A DNA stretch of 64,000 nt from Eustoma russellianum (taxonomy: Eukaryota; Streptophyta; Magnoliopsida; Gentianales; Gentianaceae), in NCBI GenBank assembly GCA_036186865.1, contig AP025062.1, forward strand, positions 25,116,057 through 25,180,056, given 5' to 3'. Shown here piece by piece: positions 47,001-57,205 of this stretch. Below the pieces are notes generated by a model. That model searched no databases. It was not told the DNA's origin and worked only from the letters and a program-made list of their open reading frames with translations. The translations under genes and the position numbers were made by a program. The first letter of the stretch is position 1; every line of letters begins with the position of its first letter.

Positions 47001-47333
47001 TCACTCTTCGTCATCGGAAGAAAGAGTGGCTGCCACATTATCTGCGAACTCTCTGAGGAGGCGCTTCAGTTTGGAATATCTGAATTTCAACTTCCGCAGC
47101 CTTCTAGTCATGCTGTGCAGTTGTCTCGACTGCTGTTGCATGTTTGCTATCAGCATACGGTAGTCGATATCCTGTTCCGGCATTTGTTCTTGAGCATCCT
47201 CTCGCGGTAGTGGGCCATACACAGATACGGAACCCTCCCGCTCAACCGATGGTGGTTGGGGAGGAGGCCCTTGTGGCGGGGCACTGTTTGCCCCTCCACC
47301 ACGCCTTGGGGTTCTTCTAAAACGACGCGGCAT
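47001..47333 (-). CDS. CACTA small gene 1: 110-residue Pro-rich, coiled-coil protein
   Basis: It starts MPRRFRRTPRRGGG and ends with an acidic SSDDEE. An N-terminal basic, Pro/Gly-rich part (residues 1-35) is followed by a heptad-like helix (about 60-97, MQQQSRQLHSMTRRLRKLKF ...) typical of a coiled coil. It is paralogous to small gene 2 in length, layout, helix and acidic end (KLKRLLREFADNVAATL against QLRRLLKACAESVATL). A TATTTATA box (47389-47396) lies about 60 bases upstream on this strand, with a motif array beyond it. I know no named family. A DNA-binding or dimerising accessory protein is only a guess. Confidence 0.6.
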   Translation of the reverse strand: MPRRFRRTPRRGGGANSAPPQGPPPQPPSVEREGSVSVYGPLPREDAQEQMPEQDIDYRMLIANMQQQSRQLHSMTRRLRKLKFRYSKLKRLLREFADNVAATLSSDDEE

Positions 47334-47399
47334 ATTTTGATGTTTTATAACTTTGTATGTGTGTATATATATGTGCGGATGTTTGGGGTATAAATAGGT

Positions 47400-47810
47400 A
47401 AATTTAGCGACAATATAGCGACGAACTTGCGACGCATTCTTCGACCGTTAACCAAGATGGGAATATGTGCGGGTGTGACGCTTCGTGCGAATTAGCGACG
47501 AAATGTGTGCGGGCGTGACAGTTCGTTCGAATTAGCGACGCACTTAGCGACGAATTAGCGACGTAAACACGTTCTAATTAATTGTAACCGTTGGGAACTG
47601 AACGGACACTGCGGAATAGCGACGCATTAGCGACGCAACTTGAAATAGGTGTGAAGATAATATCGTAATATCGTACGTTGTAACCATTGGGAACTGAACG
47701 GAATAGCGACGCACTAGCGACGCCGTAGCGACGAAACGCGTCGAATGGAGTGAAATGACGTCGTGCGTCGCTAGGGCGTCGGTAAAGCGTCGCTAAATTC
47801 CAATAAATTC
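47400..47810. repeat. Internal GCGACGAA motif array upstream of small gene 1
   Basis: Dense AGCGACG, GCGACGAA and TTGCGACGCA motifs, the same units as in the element's ends, start directly behind the TATA-like box of small gene 1. Confidence 0.8.
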
Positions 47811-48163
47811 GCGCATAATAGGTTCTCGTCGTTGTATTAAGTTTCGCGGATAATAGGTTCTCGTCTTGTCGTTGTATTAAGTTTCGTCGATATGTTTAGT
47901 AGGTTCTCGTCTTTGTATTAAGTTTCGTCGGTATATAGTTGATGTTTAGTCGGTGAATTAGTCGTCTCAAATTTTTCTGAGCCACATTTCGTTTGTATTT
48001 TAGCGTCGTCAAAATTCGTAAGAGATTAAACACGTGTTTAAATTAAGAAAACGAAAGCGATGATTAGAAAAATAAAACTTCATTAATATAAAATTATAAA
48101 TTACAAAATATACTAGGACAATAATGGAAAAACTAATCTAAATGAATAATGGAGAGGAGCCAT

Positions 48164-48478
48164 TCACTGTTCGTCATCCGGACAGAGAGTAGCAACACTC
48201 TCTGCGCACGCCTTCAGGAGGCGTCTCAGCTGTGCAGCTTTGGATTTAATCCGCATCTGCCTTGTGTCCAGGTATTGGAGACGCTCATCCTGGTACATAA
48301 TATGCTCCCTCAGGTCATCCACTGTTTTCCACAGTTCTTGTATTTCTTTATGGAGATTGCCAATTTGGCAATCCCGACGTGACCCAAAAAGACTGGGTTC
48401 AGAGGACTCAGCCTGTGGGGGTGATTCTTGTGGTGGAGGAACCGCTGAAGAAGAGGGTTGTTGAATGGCAACTACCAC
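48164..48478 (-). CDS. CACTA small gene 2: 104-residue Pro-rich, coiled-coil protein
   Basis: It starts MVVAIQQPSSSAVPPPQ and ends CPDDEQ. A Pro/Ser/Gln-rich N-terminus (residues 1-35) precedes a long predicted helix (about 40-97, with EIQELWKTVDDLREHIMYQD), then an LRRLLKACAESVATL helix shared with small gene 1. A good TATA box, TATATAAA, lies on this strand at 48575-48582, about 100 bases upstream, followed by a motif array (48590-48905) shared with the divergent TNP2 gene. Conservation of the frame and acidic end between the two paralogues despite strong DNA divergence suggests selection on the protein. The function is unknown. Confidence 0.6.
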   Translation of the reverse strand: MVVAIQQPSSSAVPPPQESPPQAESSEPSLFGSRRDCQIGNLHKEIQELWKTVDDLREHIMYQDERLQYLDTRQMRIKSKAAQLRRLLKACAESVATLCPDDEQ

Positions 48479-48589
48479 GTCGCGCTTGTGCTTTAGTACG
48501 AACCATATTTGGGTCTTTTTTATGATTATAAAGGAGGTTGTTTTCTATGTAGTTGGGGGTCACGGTCCATCCTGTTTATATAGGGAATT

Positions 48590-48905
48590 CAGCGACGACA
48601 TAGCGACGAAATAGCAACGTAAATGCATCGAAAGTGTAACAGTCGGGCTGTGCGGACACCGCCAAATAGCGACGACGTAGCTACGCACTCAACGACGAAA
48701 CACATCGTATGGTGTGAAGATACGTCGTGCGTCGCTGTGCGTCGCTAAGTCGTCGGTGTTTGTGTTTGTTTGTTTCCGGGATTTGTGTTTCTAGGTCGTC
48801 GCTAAGTCGTCGCTAAGTCGTCGGTATTTGTGTTTGTTTGTTTCCAGGATTCGTGTTTCTTGGTCGTCGCTTAGCGTCGCTATATCGTCGCTAATACGTC
48901 GGTAA
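48590..48905. promoter_or_regulatory. Bidirectional motif array between small gene 2 and TNP2
   Basis: Repeated AGCGACGAC, GTCGTCGCTA and CGTCGGT motifs sit between two divergent genes (starts at 48478 minus and 49097 plus). The array is part of the duplicated block that also carries 47400-47810. It would be a natural target for element-encoded DNA-binding proteins. Confidence 0.65.
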
Positions 48906-49096
48906 TATTGCAGGCTGGGAACCATAAAACACAGCTTTCTTCTTCCACTCTTCTCCCATTCTTCTCCCATTTCAAACACAAAAGTCATAACTTTTCTACG
49001 AAAATATAGAAGGAAGAAATCTTATTGTGTGAAATTTTGATGTTTACCACCACCGAGAAAAGATAGCTGTTGTTATTTTGAAGGTATAGCGAGAAA

Positions 49097-52000
49097 ATGG
49101 ATCCGAGGAGGAGCGATAGAAAGTGGATGTACGAGAGAGTAAACAGCGGGGAGTGGAGTTTTAGATTTGTTGAAGGTCTCGAAGAATTTATGGATTTTGT
49201 GACGAGTAATGAAAGTGGAACGCAGATTAGATGTCCGTGTAAGAAATGCAAGAACCGTAAATATATGCATCCGGGTGACGTGAGGGTTCACTTATTGAAA
49301 CAAGGTTTCATGCACAATTACCATACATGGTACTGCCACGGAGAATATGAGGGGGCGTCTACATCTGTAACTGTACACGTCTTAGGGGGACCCGGTCAGG
49401 TTGATGCCGAAGAAATAGGCGAGGGATCTCACAACCCATACGTGCAGATGGTGCAAGACGCAGCTGCCGGCGCATTTACGGGAGAGCAGTACTTACAAAT
49501 GCAGGATCAGGATGAACAGCCGCGTGTATTCGTGGAGGAAGATCCGAACCCTCAAGCGAGACAGTTTTTTGAGATGCTGAACGCCGCCAACACGCCGCTA
49601 TATCCCGTTTGCGGTAGTCACACACAGATGTCCATGATCGGTCGGATGACGAGCATGAAGACGGAGCACCGCATGACGGAGAGATTGTACGATGGGATGT
49701 GTCAGCTGATGAGGGAATCTCTTCCCGAAAGGAACACAATGGTCGACAGTTTTTATTCGACGAAGAAACAGCTGCAGGCGTTGGGACTGCCGGTTCAGAA
49801 GATCGATTGTTGTTCAGAGGGGTGCATCATATACTGGGGCATCGACGAGGATAAAGACAAGTGCAGGGTCTGTGGGACACACAGGTGGAGAACGAACAAA
49901 AGAAACCGGAACGTGCCAAGAAAGCAATTCTACTATTTACCTCTCGCCCCTAGACTGCAGAGACTCTACGCATCCGGTGCCACTGCTAGCCAGATGAGGT
50001 GGCACGCGGAGCACTACACGAAAGACGGTGAGATGTGCCATCCATCTGACGGCGAAGCTTGGAGGACGTTCGATGCGACACATCCGGGTTTTTCGTCGGA
50101 GACAAGGAACGTTAGGTTGGGTTTATGCACCGACGGGTTCAACCCGTTCGGACAGTCAGGAGAGCCTTCTTCGTCGTGGCCTGTAATCGTGACGCCGTAC
50201 AATCTACCACATTGGATGTGCATGAAGAAGCCGTACATGTTCTTGACTGTGATCGCACCAGGGCCTAGGAATCCGAAACAAAAGATCGACCTGTACCTGC
50301 AGCCATTGATACATGAGCTGAAGTGGGGTTGGGAGTTTGGCGTGGAGACGTTCGATGTATCGACCAAACAAAACTTCCACCTACGCGCTACGCTGATGTG
50401 GACCATCAGCGACTTCCCGGCTTATTCTATGTTGTCGGGTTGGAGCACATCGGGGAAATACGCTTGCCCTTGCTGCATGAAGCAAGCGAAGACGATGTCC
50501 TTGAAACATGGACGTAAGATTTGCTGGTTCGACAACCATAGGAAGTTGCTGCCCAGACGTCATTTGTACAGAAAGAACGTGACGTCGTTCATGCCTGGCA
50601 TCGTCGAGAAGGACATGAAGCCCGAGCTTCTCACGGGTGCGGAGGTGTTGGAGGAGATAGACAGTTGTGGATTCGTGGGGTCGCTGATGATCCAGACGGC
50701 AGCCACAACGTAGACCTGACCCGTTACTGTATCGGATGGAAGAAGAGAAGCATATTCTGGGAGCTTCCGTATTGGAAGAGCAATATGATCCGACACAACC
50801 TGAATGTCATGCACATTGAGAAGAACGTGTTTGACAACATTTTCAATACGGTGCTGAATGTGCCTGGAAAAACGAAAGACAATTTGAAGGCACGACTTGA
50901 TATGCGCGACCTGAATATGCGACCGGAGATGCATCCCGTTGGCACATCCTACATGCCGAAGTCCTCTTACACGCTGAATGCGGAGCAGGTCAGTGCGTTG
51001 TTAGCGTGGCTGGGGACGGCTAGATTTCCTGACGGCCATGTTTCGAACCTGTCTAAGAACATCGACGTGAATAAACGCGGTTTGCACGGGATGAAGAGCC
51101 ACGACTGTCACGTGTTCATGCAACGGTTGATGCCTATTGCATTCCGCGAGCTGCTTCCAACCAATGTATGGGAAGCACTTACCGAGATGAGTCTGTTCTT
51201 CAGACGTCTTACATCCACGAGACTCAGGGCGGATGATATGTCAAGGCTGGAGGGCGAAATCCCATTGATCATTTGCAAGCTGGAAACTGTATTCCCTCTG
51301 GCCTTCTTTGATTCAATGGAACACCTGCCAGTTCATCTACCATACGAGGCACGCGTTGGTGGTCCTGTTCAGTACAGGTGGATGTATCTGTTCGAGAGGT
51401 ACTCTTATTTCTTACGTGACGTTCTTATGTGTCTAAGCGCAAGCATTTGAACAGATATTCCCTATATGAACAGATATCTCAGGCATTTGAAGCTGAACAT
51501 CAAGAACAAGGCGAAAGTCGAGGCCTCGATGTGCAATGCCTACCTGACGGAGGAAGCCTCGACCTTCGTGTCTCATTACTTCGATCCAGATGTCCAGTCG
51601 AGGTGCAGAGATGTTCCCCGGAACGACGACGGCATTTCCAGATCCGGTGTCCTCCCGACGGACAGGGAAAGGAAATGATATTGGGGGACAGCGAGCTGAA
51701 GATTGCTCATTCTTATGTTCTGCGCAACTGCCGTCAAGTCGACCGTTTCCAGAGGTATAAACGATATCCAATTTTAATTTGTAAATACCTTGCGCTACTC
51801 TATCCATTATATTACAAACATATACAGGGTACTCATTCGTAATTTGCTTCAGCTTGTTCGTTGATTTATTGCAACACCATTCACCGGGTATATCGAGCGA
51901 TGCAATAAACAATGAGTTAGATGCCAAGTTTGCTGATTGGTTCAGGTGGCATGTAAGTTTACATGTTTGTCGGTTACGTGTACGTCATGTGATACGCATT

Positions 52001-52837
52001 TATTGCCCCGCTGATGTATACTTACTTGTCGTTTTACAGGCGAGCAAAGGTCATCTGGCTGACGATGAGTATGGTTACATTCTGACACCAGTAGCCGAGG
52101 GTCCATTGAACAGAGTCACGCGCCACGATATGTGTTTTGTCAACGGTTATAGATTCCACACAGTCTCCCATGCCAGCCGAAAATCGTCGGAGAACAGCGG
52201 AGTGTGTGTCAAGCGGTATGACAATAGCCCGGACGAGGATGACTTCTACGGCTACCTTACTGACATCATTGAGCTCGAATATCCCGCATTGCCTATAAAG
52301 CGGGTGGTGCTATTCAAATGCGAATGGTACGATCCAACTCGGGAAGGTTATCGCGCTGGCACAAAGGTTCGCGACCGATATAAGTTGGTAGACATACACC
52401 AAGGGCGACGGTACAGAAAGTACGATCTATTCGTTTTGGCTAGTCAAGCGTCCCAGGTGTACTATCTATCGTATCCAACAATGAGGATGAATGCGAGCTC
52501 AAAAGACTGGCGAGCCGTGTGCAAAGTGAAATCGAGCAAGTTTGATGTCAGTATACAGCCAGGTTCAGATGGCATGGATGCCGCATTTCAAGAAGAAAAC
52601 CCGCCCGTTCTGGATACGACACATGTTGAACTGCACAACCTCCCTCTAAATGACCCCACCGGCGGTTTCATCGAAATTCATCTCAACATACAACCGCCTG
52701 ACAATATTGAATATGTAGGCGAAGACGAATACGAGGATGAAGAGGACGACGAGCATGTAGATGAAGATGAAAATGAATATGAAAATGAGGATGAAAATGA
52801 AGATGCGTATGAGGATGCGGATGACAATGAAGATTGA
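49097..52837 (+). pseudogene. TNP2-like CACTA transposase with introns and two frameshifts
   Basis: Exons by splice signals and family sequence: 49097-51398, 51474-51754, 51853-51952, 52040-52837. The order is the transposase-associated domain (RCPCKKCKN, HLLKQGFMHNYHTWYCHGE, residues about 45-82), a Cys cluster (CCSEGC ... CRVCGTHRW, 238-264) and the tnp2 core (YLQPLIHELKWGWEFGVETF, then CPCCMKQAKT). The DUF4218 part follows (FWELPYWKSNMIRHNLNVMH and VEASMCNAYLTEEASTFVSH), then DUF4216 (FVLASQASQVYYLSYP, DWRAVCKVK) and an acidic Glu/Asp tail. The reading frame changes at about 50665-50690 and again at about 51600-51680 without splice signals, so I infer 1-2 base indels (or assembly errors). 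TNP2 cuts the element ends together with TNPA. Confidence 0.85.
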
Positions 52838-52969
52838 GGTTAGTCACAATTTTTTATGTACCTCATTAGGCGAAAGTGTGTATGTGTTGATGTACTTATA
52901 CACATGTATATACATAATGTGTGTCTGTAAGTACTTTATATTTTGTATTATTTTTTTCCAATACTGATG

Positions 52970-53090
52970 TCACCGACAAATTACCGACGAAATCTTTCGT
53001 CGCAAATTTGAAATAACGACGACACATGAAATAGCGACGCCATAGTAATAGCGACGGACTTTCGTCGCTAGTGCGTCGCAAAATTTTCGA
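52970..53090 (+). promoter_or_regulatory. Motif array upstream of the TNPA-like gene
   Basis: A compact copy of the subterminal motif set (CACCGACAAA, CCGACGAAA, TAGCGACG, TTCGTCGC) lies in the middle of the element, over 5 kb from either end. It is followed by a pyrimidine-rich leader with three CCGGCGAAATC repeats (53150-53215) and a possible intron donor CCG|GTTAGT at 53244. This fits a promoter for the TNPA-like gene that its own product could bind. Confidence 0.65.
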
Positions 53091-53339
53091 CTAAAAACTG
53101 AAAACCCTTCTCTTCTTCCCCATTTCTTCCCCCCGCCTCTTCTTCCCACCCCCACGGCGAAATCCCCTCTCAGACCCCCGGCGAAATCCCCTCTCCTCCC
53201 CCGGCGAAATCTCCATTTCTTCTCCGGTGACCTCCCTTCTCCGGTTAGTTTTTCTTCCTATTTCATTTTTAATGATTTTAATTAGTTATATTTCGTTTTT
53301 AACGTTTTTAATGATTTCTTCCCCATTTCCCCGGTTAGT

Positions 53340-54040
53340 TATATCGGATGTGGGCAGGGGTGGGCTGTGGCAGGGGTGTTTGTTGGCGGGGGTGGTGGCT
53401 GTGGGCGGGGTTGCGGGCTGTGGTTGAGCCCGGGGTGCGGCTGGGGTGTGGCGGGGGTGCGGGGTGGGGCTGTGGGGTGGGGCTGGGTGTGGTGGGGGTG
53501 CGGGCTGGGTGGCTTGTGGGGTGGGGCTGGGTGTGGAGGGGATGGCTATTGGCTGTTGGCTGTTGGCGCGGGTGGGTTGGCGGCGCAGGGGGTGGCTGTT
53601 GGCGCGGGTGGGGTTAAGGAAATAGGGGTGGTTTTGGCATGAAAGGGCATACGGTGGAGAGGGTTAAGGAAATAGGGGTGGTTTTGGCATGAAACGATAA
53701 ATTATGTGGCGGTGGGGGCGGTTGGCGGGAGTGGGTGGGGCGGGGGTGGCTGTTGGCGGGAGTGGTCTGTGTGCGGGGTGGGCTGTTGGCGGCAGTGAGT
53801 GGAGCGGGCGGTGGGTGGGGCAGGGGGTGGCTGTTGGCGGTGGGTGGGGCGGGGGGTGGCTGTTGGCAGGAGTGGGTGGGGCGGGGGGTGGCTGTTGGCG
53901 GGAGTGGGCTGTTGGCGGGAGCGGGCGGTGGCTGTTGGCGGGAGTGAGCTGTGGGCGGTGTGGGCTGTTGGCGGGAGTGGGTGGGGCGGGGGGTGGCTGT
54001 TGACGGCATAGGGCTGTGGGCGGGGTGGGCTGTTACAAGT
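53340..54040 (+). repeat. G-rich minisatellite in the probable first intron of the TNPA-like gene
   Basis: About 700 bases of irregular GTGGGCGGGG, GGGTGGCTGTTGGCG and GGGAGTGGGTGGGGCG units. G-runs on the plus strand are frequent enough for many G-quadruplexes. Open frames across it on both strands are low-complexity artefacts. It falls inside a putative leader intron (53244-54448). Confidence 0.85.
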
Positions 54041-54267
54041 TATCTATAATAAGTATGTATAGGTGATGTACCGAAAAAGGGCTGTTGGTGACTAGGGTGC
54101 GTATGCACCAAAATTGTTGTTAAGGTTGAATTAGTAGAAATGTGGTGTGCTTGGCCAATGAATGATGCATGTACAAACTGTTTTGTAAGAGGTTTGCATA
54201 TGATTTTCGGTATGATACTAGTTCGGAGTGTTTACTAAGCTCGAGAGCTGGACATACATTTGTCTTT

Positions 54268-54334
54268 GGAGAGGCCATTAAGGCCGGGAAACCTCCGATA
54301 AACGAATAGGTCATGCCAAAATTTTTAAAATTAT
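54268..54334 (+). repeat. 67-bp intronic repeat, copy 1
   Basis: It begins GGAGAGGCC and shares AAACGAATAGGTCATGCC and AAATTTTTAAAATTAT with 55561-55627, which lies in the intron before exon 4. The two copies differ at only a few bases. Each sits about 35-120 bases before an acceptor site, which suggests a duplicated splice-region segment. Confidence 0.8.
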
Positions 54335-54453
54335 TAATATCTTGCATTAAATGTATGCAAACACTTGTCATTTTTTGGACATCTTATTTGTCTGGCCAAC
54401 CAACTCTAAACTCGTTGAATGTGCCTTTTAAATTTTTCACCCTTGCAGATCTG

Positions 54454-56413
54454 ATGGCTAGTGAGGGTTTACCGACTCGATCTACACATGACATCTCAGG
54501 AGAGTTTAATATGTTCCTCTCTCAGCATGAGCAGCTTGGGTCTGTTTCGACCGCAGCTCTTGCTGCGGACGCAGACCTTTTAGGGTCTGCCGAGAGGTCC
54601 GCACCCCCCCGATCTACGCCGCCACCCACACCCACCGGTTCAGCACCTCATCCGGCGTCTGATGCGGCATCGGACAAGGGTGTCATACAAGGGCGTCGTG
54701 CCCTCCCTTGGTCATATGATACCCATACGTAAGTAATAATTTATTTTTTAACACGTTTTCAAATATATTTCACACGTTATTTTTTCCTAACAACTTCACC
54801 TCTTTCAGGTTTGCAGCGGACTCGGGCCAGAGTTCCGGTTGCATCACTCGGTCCTTCCACCTGAGGCAGCACCCAGCTGGATATGCCTGGTCCCGTGTCA
54901 CCATGCAGACACGTAGATTCTACTGGGATGAGTTTCAGGTATTCAAATTTGGTGAATTTCACTTTTTGATACGTAATCGATCATTACTTTTCTAACCACG
55001 TTTTTACTTTTCCTCCGTATAATAATTGCAGAAGGCGTACAGCTGGCCAGCTGACATCGCCCACGACGTGGAGCAGGTCTGGCGGCATAGGGCCGCCAAA
55101 CGCTATAGGGACTTCATCAACTCGCACAAGACCAAGTGGGAGTGTGACCCCAATTATGCCAGGCCTGCCTACATATCCGAGGCCACCTGGGCGGGGTGGA
55201 TAGCAGGTTGGATGGACCCTGCTACCCAAGCCCGCAGCGCCCGGAACGCGGCGAACCGACGCAGCGGCAATGTACAGGGCCCAACACCTGCCACACACTC
55301 AGGTGGGTCGGTTTCCCACGCCACCATGATGCGTTCTATGGTAAGTATTTTAATATTGGATTACTTAGATTCATTGATTTCATTGGATTATTTAGATTCA
55401 TTGACTTAAGTGGATTATTTACATTCATTGACTTAAGTGGATTATTTATATTCATTGATTTCTTATGTTGCGCTGTTGTTTTTTTTGGTATTCGTATATG
55501 GTTAATTTAAGTAGTATATGTGTTCATTTGCCTTTTTCTTTTTATTTTTGCTTTGACTTGGGAGAGGCCTTTAAGGCCGGGATACCTCCAATAAACGAAT
55601 AGGTCATGCCGAAATTTTTAAAATTATGGTTTTCACTAACATATTTTATTTCATTCTTTCAGCAGGAGGAGACGGGGGAGTGGCCAGCCTCCTACGATCT
55701 CTTCTACAAGACGCATCGGAAGAAAGCCTCCGACGGAACGGAGGACTGGATCACGGCGAAGGTCCGCGACATCAGTGTAAGTAGACTACGATATAATTTG
55801 TTTTTTCCTTAGTTTGTTTTATTGCTAAACCCTAAACCCTAAACCCTAACAATTCTTATTCTCATTTCAGGACGAGTACAACAGACTACTCGCACTTAGG
55901 GGAGAAGAGGCCGACAAGAACCGCGCTTATTGGGATGCGGTTCGGACCGTCGGCCCTCAGAATAAGAAGAAGAGGGAGGTGTACGGGATCGGATCAGCAG
56001 CGCCACGATTGTTTCCCGAAGTTCTGCATGCAGGTGCTTCCTCTGAGGCCAGCACCTCCGCGTCTTCTACGGCCCCAGAGAGTCTTTCGCGCCTGGAATC
56101 AGAGCATGCGGCGCTGCAGCATGAGGTGGAGACCATCAGGGCGCAGCATGAGGAGAGCGTACGAGCACTGCGGTCGCAGCTGACTCAGACCCAGCAGGAG
56201 CTGCAGCAGTCGCTTCAGCAGGTGGTTGAGCATGCGCAGCAGCAGACGATGCAGGTGCAGCAGCAGACGATGCAGGTGCAGCAGCAGACGAACCAGCAAA
56301 TCTCGCAGCTATTGCATCTCATCATCTCTATCATTTCCAGCTCCTCGCAGCCTCAGCCTCCCCCTGATGGTCACTCTTCTCCGCATGATCCCCCTCCATC
56401 TTCCTCTGCGTAG
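54454..56413 (+). CDS. TNPA-like CACTA protein (plant transposase, Ptta/En/Spm family), intact
   Basis: Five exons with clean GT-AG borders: 54454-54728, 54809-54938, 55032-55340, 55663-55776, 55871-56413. Together they give 1371 bases, an exact 457 codons with stop. The N-terminus (MASEGLPTRST) is Ser/Pro-rich. A DNA-binding type region spans exons 2-4, with WDEFQKAYSW, YRDFINSHKTKW, ATWAGWIAGWM and the family signature SYDLFYKTHRKK ... DWITAKV. Exon 5 has a long Gln-rich coiled coil (SRLESEHAALQHEVETIRAQ ... QQTMQVQQQT) and a Ser/Pro tail. In Spm the equivalent protein binds subterminal repeats and its own promoter. No frame damage is seen, so this gene may still be functional. Confidence 0.85.
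55825..55849 (+). repeat. Telomere-type repeat (telo-box) in the last TNPA intron
   Basis: Just over three tandem CTAAACC/CCTAAAC units, the Arabidopsis-type telomere repeat, 21 bases before the exon 5 acceptor. In plants short AAACCCTA boxes are also found near transcription starts. Confidence 0.8.
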
Positions 56414-56714
56414 TATTTCATTTTTTGATTTTTCGTACAGTCTATTTCGTTTATTGTATTGACATATTTTTTTGTACTTTTATATTTTATATGACATTTA
56501 TACGGATTCTATTTCGTTTGTGTTGTTTACGAACTTCAATACGCAAGTACTGTATTTCTGTATAACATTCGTACAAATGATTTAATATACAAAATAAAAT
56601 ATATTATAAAAATTAAATAATAATAAAAACTATTTAATTAATAATATATTGTATTATTTATAAATTAAAAATATTTAATATTTAATATTAAATTAATATT
56701 AAATATTAAATTAA

Positions 56715-57110
56715 AAAATAGCGACGAACCTGCGACGAAAACGAAATGTCGCAGACCGGAAATAAAAAAATCAAAAATTTAAAAATAGCAACGAAAAAAT
56801 ATACTGACGAAACTTTGCGACGAAATAATATGTCGCAGAAAGGAAATAAAAAAATAATTATAAAATAGCGACGAAAAAATACACCGACGAAACAACGACG
56901 GCAAAAACAGGTCGCAGAACTGACAGATTTTCGTCGCAACTGTACGACGAAACACCGACGAAATATTTTCGTCCCAATATAGCAACGCTTCACCGACGAA
57001 ATTCACTTTGCGACAAGCCGTATCGCGACCTACTGTTTTCGTCGCTATTTCGTCGCTATATGCCTGTAGCGACGAAATGGCGACGAGTTTTGTCTGTCGC
57101 TATATGTCTT
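56715..57110. repeat. Right subterminal repeat region of the CACTA element
   Basis: It has the same motifs as at the left end, mostly as TAGCGACGAA, CACCGACGAAA and TGTCGCAGA, ending 13 bases before the terminal repeat. Confidence 0.85.
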
Positions 57111-57205
57111 TTTTTTTGTGGTGAGTGAGCTAAATAGAGAAAACCCCAAAAATTGCCTAGAACTATATTCACATATCCTCTAAAATGATTGTTACGGATC
57201 TAACA

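Larger units (their letters stand above)
46441..57123 (+). mobile_element. CACTA (En/Spm) DNA transposon, 10.7 kb, four genes
   Basis: The ends are CACCACAAAAAG (46441) and, inverted, CACCACAAAAAA (57112-57123), flanked by the 3-bp duplication AGT (46438-46440 and 57124-57126). Ends of this type, a 3-bp duplication, dense subterminal repeats and TNP2-like plus TNPA-like genes define a CACTA element. The third and fourth bases (CC) deviate from the canonical CACTA. Internal order is subterminal repeats, small gene 1 (minus), motif array, small gene 2 (minus), motif array, TNP2 (plus), motif array, TNPA (plus), subterminal repeats. TNP2 carries two frameshifts, so this copy may need help in trans. 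Confidence 0.95.
38850..57205 (+). mobile_element. Old Ty1/Copia element, decayed, split by a CACTA insertion
   Basis: Two diverged LTRs (about 38850-40449, and 44863-46440 plus 57127-57205) enclose a primer site at 40453, decayed Copia pol and a polypurine-like CAATAGGGGAGAT at 44850-44862. LTR identity is low but collinear over 1.5 kb. The 3' LTR is interrupted by 46441-57123; removing that insert and one AGT joins GTTGGAGT to GAGCTAAATAGAGAAAA, matching the 5' LTR near 40362-40382. The left boundary is uncertain. All reading frames are broken. Confidence 0.8.

Noticed and set aside
50014..50406. Minus-strand frames within TNP2
   Set aside because: They are shadows of the TNP2 exon 1, which carries the recognisable domain.
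53348..54011. Several Gly/Trp/Val-rich frames (plus) and a Pro/Thr-rich frame (minus)
   Set aside because: They are translations of the G-rich minisatellite; all frames lack stops because of composition.
55825..55849. Possible chromosome end or telomere
   Set aside because: There are only about three units, inside a transposon intron, with normal sequence on both sides.
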